This document shows, one piece after another, positions 58,526-64,000 of a DNA stretch of 64,000 nucleotides (positions are counted from its first letter, which is position 1; each line of letters starts with the position of its first letter). The DNA is taken from contig NC_092577.1 in the NCBI RefSeq assembly GCF_037975245.1, positions 9,399,013-9,463,012 of the forward strand, written 5' to 3'. A program made the position numbers and the translations under genes. The stretch is from Apostichopus japonicus (taxonomy: Eukaryota > Echinodermata > Holothuroidea > Aspidochirotida > Stichopodidae). The notes below the pieces were generated by a model. The model saw nothing but the letters and a program-made list of their open reading frames with translations. It did not search any database and was not told where the DNA came from.

Positions 58526-59400
58526 TACCGTAGCCAGTGGGAGAATGGGAACATGTGCCTCCTCCCTTTCCCTACCCCTACCTTGCTCGTTCCCTCCCCT
58601 TCCACCCCTCCACTTCTTCTCCTTCCCCAATTCTCCCTTCCCTTCCCATAAATGATGTGGACAGTTGCTTAGTTTTATTACATACGCAAGCATAGTCGTA
58701 TACATAGGCATTTACCCGATGTAATGATATTATTATTTTGCACTCTGGGGCTCGCAATGATATTGCGCGCCCGAGAGAAGTATGAGGTGGGGCTACAAAA
58801 AAAAAATGGGATATGTGACCAGTGAAACGAGGGGCCCGGCATTGTCCTCATGACAGGACCTGGCATTCGACGCTCCTACAGTGGAGTGCGCAAGGGGGTG
58901 GAGGAGGGCACGTGGGCCATGGCCCTATCTCGGATCGCCAGCCAGGGGATGTGGGCCAATGGCCCCACCTCAGATAGTCAGTCGGGCGCAAGGGTGTAGG
59001 GGAGTGCATGTGGGTCATGGTCACATCTCAGATCGTCAGTCGTTGGGAAATGGTTTACTCGGTGGATTGTTTCAATCACCCTGGTGAGAAATGAACCCTT
59101 GATACGCTTGTATCATCACCTTTACTATTATGTTATCATTTATTAGTAAACCTTGCGTTGAGTGTAACTTATATGGACCTGCTTTATAGTCTCAATATGC
59201 AGAATGCACAGTTATATGTCTAAATTTATATTTTCTCTTTCCGGGGCAGGATCTCCAGACTCCCATCTCATATAGAAGCCGGTTTCAATAATCCAGCTCA
59301 GTCCCCTACTCTATAAAGTCCTTCATCCGCCTCTGGACCTAGCACAAAAGTTCAGGCTCCAATACCTTAAGCAGTAGGGATTAATTGATACCCAGCTTCC
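58345..59400. other. Intergenic DNA shared with 34610-35575 of copy A
   Basis: It includes a (TA)n tract, CT-rich runs and the GGCCCCACCTCAGAT repeated phrases. Frames of 60-114 codons follow the low-complexity tracts and have no domains. Confidence 0.5.
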
Positions 59401-59669
59401 CGTAGCGTAGCCAAGGAGGCGAAGGGGCGACCGCCCCCCCCCTCCCCTTGAGCATATTGTTTGTAAAAAAATTATGATATCGCTAGTAATTGCTAAAAGA
59501 AAATGCTTATATGCAACTAACAAGGCCTGGGAAGTGCCATTTCCAGCGATCTGGGAGGCATTTTCGGACAAAATTTCCTTGTACGCTTCGCGCCAACGAG
59601 TGGCGCTACACTTAGACAGTTTGCTTACTAGTTTCGCCCTCCATTGATAAATCCCTTGCTACGCCCCTG
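59401..59669. mobile_element. hAT-like MITE, copy-B specific
   Basis: The left end CGTAGCCAAGGAGG and the right end CTTGCTACGCCCCTG are inverted. Copy A at 35585-35600 has no insertion. Part of it matches 3804-3966 inside the foldback-like loop, so the family is dispersed. The left terminus is degenerate and no exact target duplication is visible. Confidence 0.65.
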
Positions 59670-60060
59670 CCGCTCACCCCTCTCCCTCCCCATACCCTTG
59701 ATATCCTGCACCATATTGTTGCCTATTTGAAGCATATACAGTTCTTTAAATGATAATTCTAACATGATTCAATAATTTGAAAACATCTAGCTAACCCTTT
59801 CATATATAAGGGGCATTGCGGATAACTTTAACTATAACTTTGTTCTTCCGTTCATTGAAATCATGTCTTACTGAAGTTAACCAACAACGGAGAACTGACC
59901 GGGACGATCAATTTGAACAGAGCAAAATATTATTTGTTTCTAGAACGGGGCTCTAATGTCAGACCCTTGCAATCCTGATCTTACTTGTTAGAATCCCGCC
60001 CTAGCTCATTATATCTACACTCTCTTTTGTCAAATTGTTTATAATTTATGTACTTGTTTT

Positions 60061-60952
60061 AAGGCCCGGCGGAACGGGAAAATTATTGGGGGGGGGGGGG
60101 GGCTAATGTGTGGAGACTATCTAAGCGGAGCGCCACCATCGGTTGGCGCGGAGCGTACAAGAAAATTTTGGGTTTTTCAAACCCCCAGATGGCCGGAAAC
60201 GGCACTTCCCGAGTGTTTTATGCTGCGAATACCTAGCCCTAAAATATGGGTCTCAAGCCTGCAATTTCTCAGTTTGCACGTAAAAATCGGTAAAAACATC
60301 GTAATTTGTGTATTCGATGGTGTTTTAAGAGAGTAGCTATTACTCGTAGTGTACTCGCAAAGACGTTTTTGAGTGTAGTAAATTACTACTTGCAATTAAA
60401 TGCAATAAATGTCATAAGAAAAAACAGAAAGCATCTCTTAATGTCAACAAATGGGTAATTCCAAAACCATGTGCAGTTGCCAACAAATTTCTATGAACCG
60501 AGCACTGTCACGAATGCATGTACCCTATACAGTACAGGTGAAATGCTAATATTGTGTTTTTGTTCGTTTAATAATTGATTGCGTTTAAACATATATAGAG
60601 CCATATTCCACGCCTTGCGTGTACTCGTAGTGTAAACGCAAATTTTGATGAGTGTAGCGTTTAGCTTATGACACTCTTATTTAAAACACTAATATTCGAT
60701 GAGGCATGATACAGACAATCAATTATCATATCGTTTGACTGCTCTGGCTGCAATGCATTTACTAAAATTATTACACCTATATAGTATACGTGTGCATCGG
60801 ACAGATCAACAAGTATGCATTGAAAAATGGGCAGATGCACGTTTCGGAGCCTTGGTAAATATTGGGGGGGGGGCTTATCATGCATTTGCCCCCTCAACTT
60901 TTTCATTGGGGGGCTGAGCCCCCCCCCCAGCCCCCCGGTTCCGCCGCCACTG
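60061..60952. mobile_element. hAT-like non-autonomous element, copy-B specific
   Basis: Related to 26390-27390 by its ends (GGCGGAACGGG and the complement GGCGGCGGAACCGGGGGG) and its interior. The flanks CTTGTTTT and TTTGTTTT agree at seven of eight bases. Copy A at about 35995 shows the empty site. A G15 run near 60090 and the YLSGAPPS frame are family features. Confidence 0.8.
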
Positions 60953-61374
60953 TTTGTTTTCATATTTGTGTAATAAACAGTGGTTTTACGCTGTTTTCAT
61001 TTTCGTAAACCAATCTGTATATTTCTTGTCAAGACATATTCAGAGATGGCCATCACAGCTTGTAGTTTGATCTACACAGATTGTGTACTTATAACAGCCA
61101 TATTACGCACATAGGACGAAATCCATCGGAAACTTAAAATGGTTTCGTATTAATAGACGTAACTGAGAACAATGCATATACGTACAGCAGGTACTTTAGA
61201 ACGGCTGATATGACAGAATAAACACAGCAAGGCATTAATATCAGATATGAATTGGATTATCAAATAAAGTCTTTGATTGTGTAAATTATAAAATATGAAC
61301 TTTGAAACCAGTTAAACTATAGACTGATTCCTACCGACATCTATTTAGCGTCCAGGATCGTATATTAGAACGCC
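60953..61374. other. 5' flank of the next NACHT gene
   Basis: It aligns with 35996-36420 of copy A. No coding frame is supported. Confidence 0.5.
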
Positions 61375-61503
61375 ACATGACCCACACGACGCCATCTTGT
61401 CAATTGGTTGTTCTTTATTCCTTTTTCCGTGTGTTCTTTTTTCGTGATTTTCATATGTTTTTTTTTAAGGATTAAAGGATTCTAGACTTAAATTCTACCC
61501 TGG
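61375..61503 (+). promoter_or_regulatory. Candidate promoter of the next NACHT gene
   Basis: CGCCATCTTG, a YY1-like core, at 61390-61399 lies about 105 bp before the candidate ATG at 61504. The spacing and flanking CACATGACCCACACGACG are the same as in copy A, a better conserved block than its surroundings. Confidence 0.45.
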
Positions 61504-61536
61504 ATGATAAACCCAAAAAGCGCTGGTCGTATACTG
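61504..61536 (+). CDS. Candidate leader exon, copy B
   Basis: ATG followed by INPKSAGRIL and a GTAAGT donor. Relative to copy A the exon is two bases longer, so the ATG frame ends in phase 0, which does not fit the following exons (both need phase 1). Either this ATG is not used or the copy is disrupted. The alternative frame (DDKPKKRWSYT) fits the phase but has no ATG. Confidence 0.3.
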
Positions 61537-62791
61537 GTAAGTAACGTACAGGAGACAGTAATGATGTGAAGCTATATATGTACAGATATACTAAACATGT
61601 CATAAATAACACAGGCTATGTTAAGTTAATGACAACATATTACTATATATACATGGCGTCTTCAAGGCAATTTCAATGTATAAGAATTAAAATCCATGTC
61701 GGTATGATCATATTTCAATGTCGATTAAAATATTTCATGAATTTGAAGGGAAGAAGTTTAAGCTCATGTTAGTCAAACTCTTATTATATGTAAATCCTGG
61801 TTATTTAATGGTTTATTCATGCAACTACAACATATCTCTTCCAATCAGAACATGTGCGATCCTTTCACTTTATTGCTGTCAGATCAGATCATAAATAAAC
61901 TAACAGTGAGTCCTATTGAAACAGAAATGTAGAATTGTAATACTTTCATAGCAGGCCTTGCGCCTTTAGGCTTGGGTCCAACTTAAATGAATGAATCGGG
62001 ATGGAAATCATTAAATATATTCCTCAGGGAATAGGCTTACTTCCAGCTTGCAATTATATGCATGAGAGAGATGCAGTTGTCTTACTTTCTATTAGTACGG
62101 AACAAGTAGTAAACCATGTAGGATGAATATGGACCATTGGATCAGTTTTACTAAGATAAATCTAGTGGGAAGTTCATGGAACACGGTATCAGTTAGGCAT
62201 ATCTATAAATATGTGGGAAGTAAAGAGAATATTCAACACTTAAAAATAGGCTTACCCGGTGGGAATGTGGTTCTTGTCAGTAAAACTACGGTAAAACATT
62301 ACAGTATTCTTAATTAAACTCCACAAAAAATCCTAATAATTAGGTAGAATATTGAAACAAAGAATAAGCAGATCAAGTTTAAGAATTTGTCTGATTTTTA
62401 AAGATTTTTTGTATGATAGCAATCACGTGACTGGTATGTTTGCTTTATCAGGGTGACCAGAATGATACATGGTAAAGGTTTTTTTACTAAAATTATTAGA
62501 AAAATATAAATCATGTGAGATTCAAAATAATATAGCTTATAAAGGAACCGTTACAATTCTTTTCCTCTGCCCGAGTCTCAGTCGTGCCGCTTAAAGCAGC
62601 AGTTTAACTTAGGCTGACAAGTTTAACCTGGTAGGCTAATGCTTTACACAAGAGTGTGTATTGATAACAGTGTGCCATTTTACTCTCTAATTTCATCAAA
62701 TAAAGGTTACTAAAGGAATAATTACTAAATTTGATTCGATCCTCAACCTTAATATTTCGTCACGTGCGTGCTTTATATTGCTGCATTACAG

Positions 62792-62974
62792 ATATTAAAG
62801 ACCAAATTGAAAAATGTTTAAAAAGAAAAGAGATTTTAACCTCACTTTTTGCAATGAACCTTGACTATAGCCAAACGTATGACGTTCATTTTTATCTGAT
62901 GCCAACATCGATTAGCATCGATAAATTAATAAAAATTATCTCAAACAGATTCTTTAACATGCAAATGAATAACC
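62792..62974 (+). CDS. Candidate N-terminal exon, copy B only
   Basis: After GCATTACAG, and in the phase of the NACHT exon, the frame encodes 60 complete codons with helix-like sequence: IKDQIEKCLKRKEILTSLFA, then DVHFYLMPTSISIDKLIKII. The length of 183 nt is symmetric (phase 1 in, phase 1 out) if a weak donor C|GTTGTA is used. A small helical N-terminal domain before NACHT would be typical of NLR-type effector domains, but I cannot name the fold. In copy A an internal deletion removed most of it. Confidence 0.45.
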
Positions 62975-63840
62975 GTTGTATCCACGATGAGGAGAGAGCC
63001 TCGCAATAATTGTGAAGCCCGCCATCTAAACTGACGACCTGTAGGTGACATTCTTAAAGGATATAATTAATATTGATAACAAAACAGAAAGTTGATTTTT
63101 TCAGGGCGGGTTAATATTAGATTACTTCAAAGGTCGAGGTTTTGTGTAAACAATTTACAGTAAATCAGAGATAATAAGGATAGATTCACTTTGTTGTAAT
63201 CTTTGTCGAGCCAGAGACCTGTTAGTAACGTGACTGGTTCTGTTGACTTATAGAATTATATATTGATTTGTGATAATTTTTTGATAAGTTTTAACCATGC
63301 ATTCTGTATCAATATATATTCAACAGATCATCGCTTTGAAAGATAATCATGGATAATATCACTCAAAGGAAAAGAAAAGTGAAGACCCAAGTTAATCCCG
63401 CGAAAATTGTTGTGACGTCATAATCGATGAAGCGCCTTACAGTGCAAGGTTTGTTGTAATTACATAGTTTTGTATTAGTAACTTAAGCATAAGAAAGCTG
63501 ATGCTTAAAATAAACATTGATAAGGATTTTAGCCTCAGCATTGTAATTACTCTTACAGTGTATGATCGAGAGTTCAACGTGATTGTTTTCATTGTTTTGT
63601 TTCTACCTTATTAATTAGACCTAACCGATTGGAATTGTTATATGCAGATATGAACACATATAAGGCGATATAAAATTGCACATTACTCCAATTTAACTGG
63701 TATAATTTTGTCGTTAACAGCGACTTCAAACAGATTGCCCGCCATAATTGTTTCCAGTTTATATATATATAAGCACTGACACCCCCAATTGTATTGACCA
63801 AAACGTAATGTTTACATATCAAATGTTGCCATTTTTTCAG

Positions 63841-64000
63841 ACAAAAAGGCCATACTCATCAGTTCTCTGAAGAGCAGGTATAAACTACAATATGACGCAA
63901 TCCAGCCCATACCGTACATCAAGGACAGACTATATTGTGTTGACAAGGTATTTGTTGAGGGAGGTACAGAGATCTACATAGTTAAAGGAGCGACGAAGGA
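63841..64000 (+). CDS. NACHT-domain (NLR-like) paralog, start of the main exon (cut by window end)
   Basis: After the TTTTTTCAG acceptor the frame reads KKAILISSLKSRYKLQYDAI, then QPIPYIKDRLYCVDKVFVEG and GTEIYI. It aligns residue by residue with the start of 42299-43830 (PIP...F-V/L-EGG-x-E). The phase is the same. It is a neighbouring tandem paralog; the ATPase motifs lie beyond the window. Confidence 0.85.

Larger units (their letters stand above)
44855..63840. repeat. Segmental duplication, copy B
   Basis: Blocks collinear with copy A (23192-42299) are listed under that entry. Copy B carries its own insertions at 51141-53216, 55910-58311, 59401-59669 and 60061-60952. It lacks the A-specific insertions at 26390-27390, 28147-29756 and 37731-41086. 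The order and orientation of the shared exons and promoter are kept. Confidence 0.88.

Noticed and set aside
1-64000. tRNA or rRNA genes
   Set aside because: I found no cloverleaf with A and B boxes and no rRNA-like segment by eye. A tRNAscan-SE and Rfam search would be needed to exclude them.

Overview
This is a eukaryotic, intron-rich, AT-rich and repeat-dense window. It contains no bacterial-style operons and I found no rRNA or tRNA genes. The host genes are NACHT (NLR-like) exons, the transposon load is heavy (Ty3-type, hAT, a TTAA-targeting THAP element, a foldback-like element), and stand-alone P2RX7_C and SAP proteins are present. Together these suggest a marine invertebrate, most likely an echinoderm such as a sea cucumber. 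That taxonomic guess is inference; no marker gene is present.

Layout. 1-2600: no supported gene. 2600-23190: a minisatellite locus (54-bp unit) that has been invaded repeatedly. A foldback-like element (3002-5033) has hairpin-repeat arms and a 9-bp target duplication. A Ty3-type LTR retrotransposon lies on the minus strand (5164-21365, LTRs 729 and 738 bp, GTAA target duplication). Inside that retrotransposon sits a 6.15-kb element (8241-14390) flanked by TTAA. This inner element has a decayed THAP (Kolobok-like) gene on the minus strand and a decayed P2RX7_C zinc-domain gene on the plus strand. The rest of the minisatellite array is 21366-23190.

23190-64000: two tandem copies of a segment about 19 kb long, with a period of about 21.5-21.7 kb (copy A 23190-42299, copy B 44855-63840). 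Each copy runs from the 3' exons of one NLR-like gene, through intergenic DNA, to the promoter and NACHT exon of the next gene. The complete NACHT exon is 42299-43830, and its next exon is 44429-44637. The first 160 bases of the neighbouring paralog's NACHT exon end the window (63841-64000). A shared promoter block with a YY1-like motif and a leader exon lies 5' of each gene.

The copies differ mainly by transposon insertions, and each copy shows the empty site of the other: a hAT element (37731-41086), hAT-like elements (28147-29756, 26390-27390, 55910-58311, 59401-59669, 60061-60952) and a SAP-gene element (51141-53216). They also differ by a CCAAT/E-box minisatellite that expanded in copy B and by a deletion in copy A that removed a candidate N-terminal exon. 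Gene function is inferred from motifs only; the NLR-like genes would be cytosolic STAND ATPases of the innate immune type.
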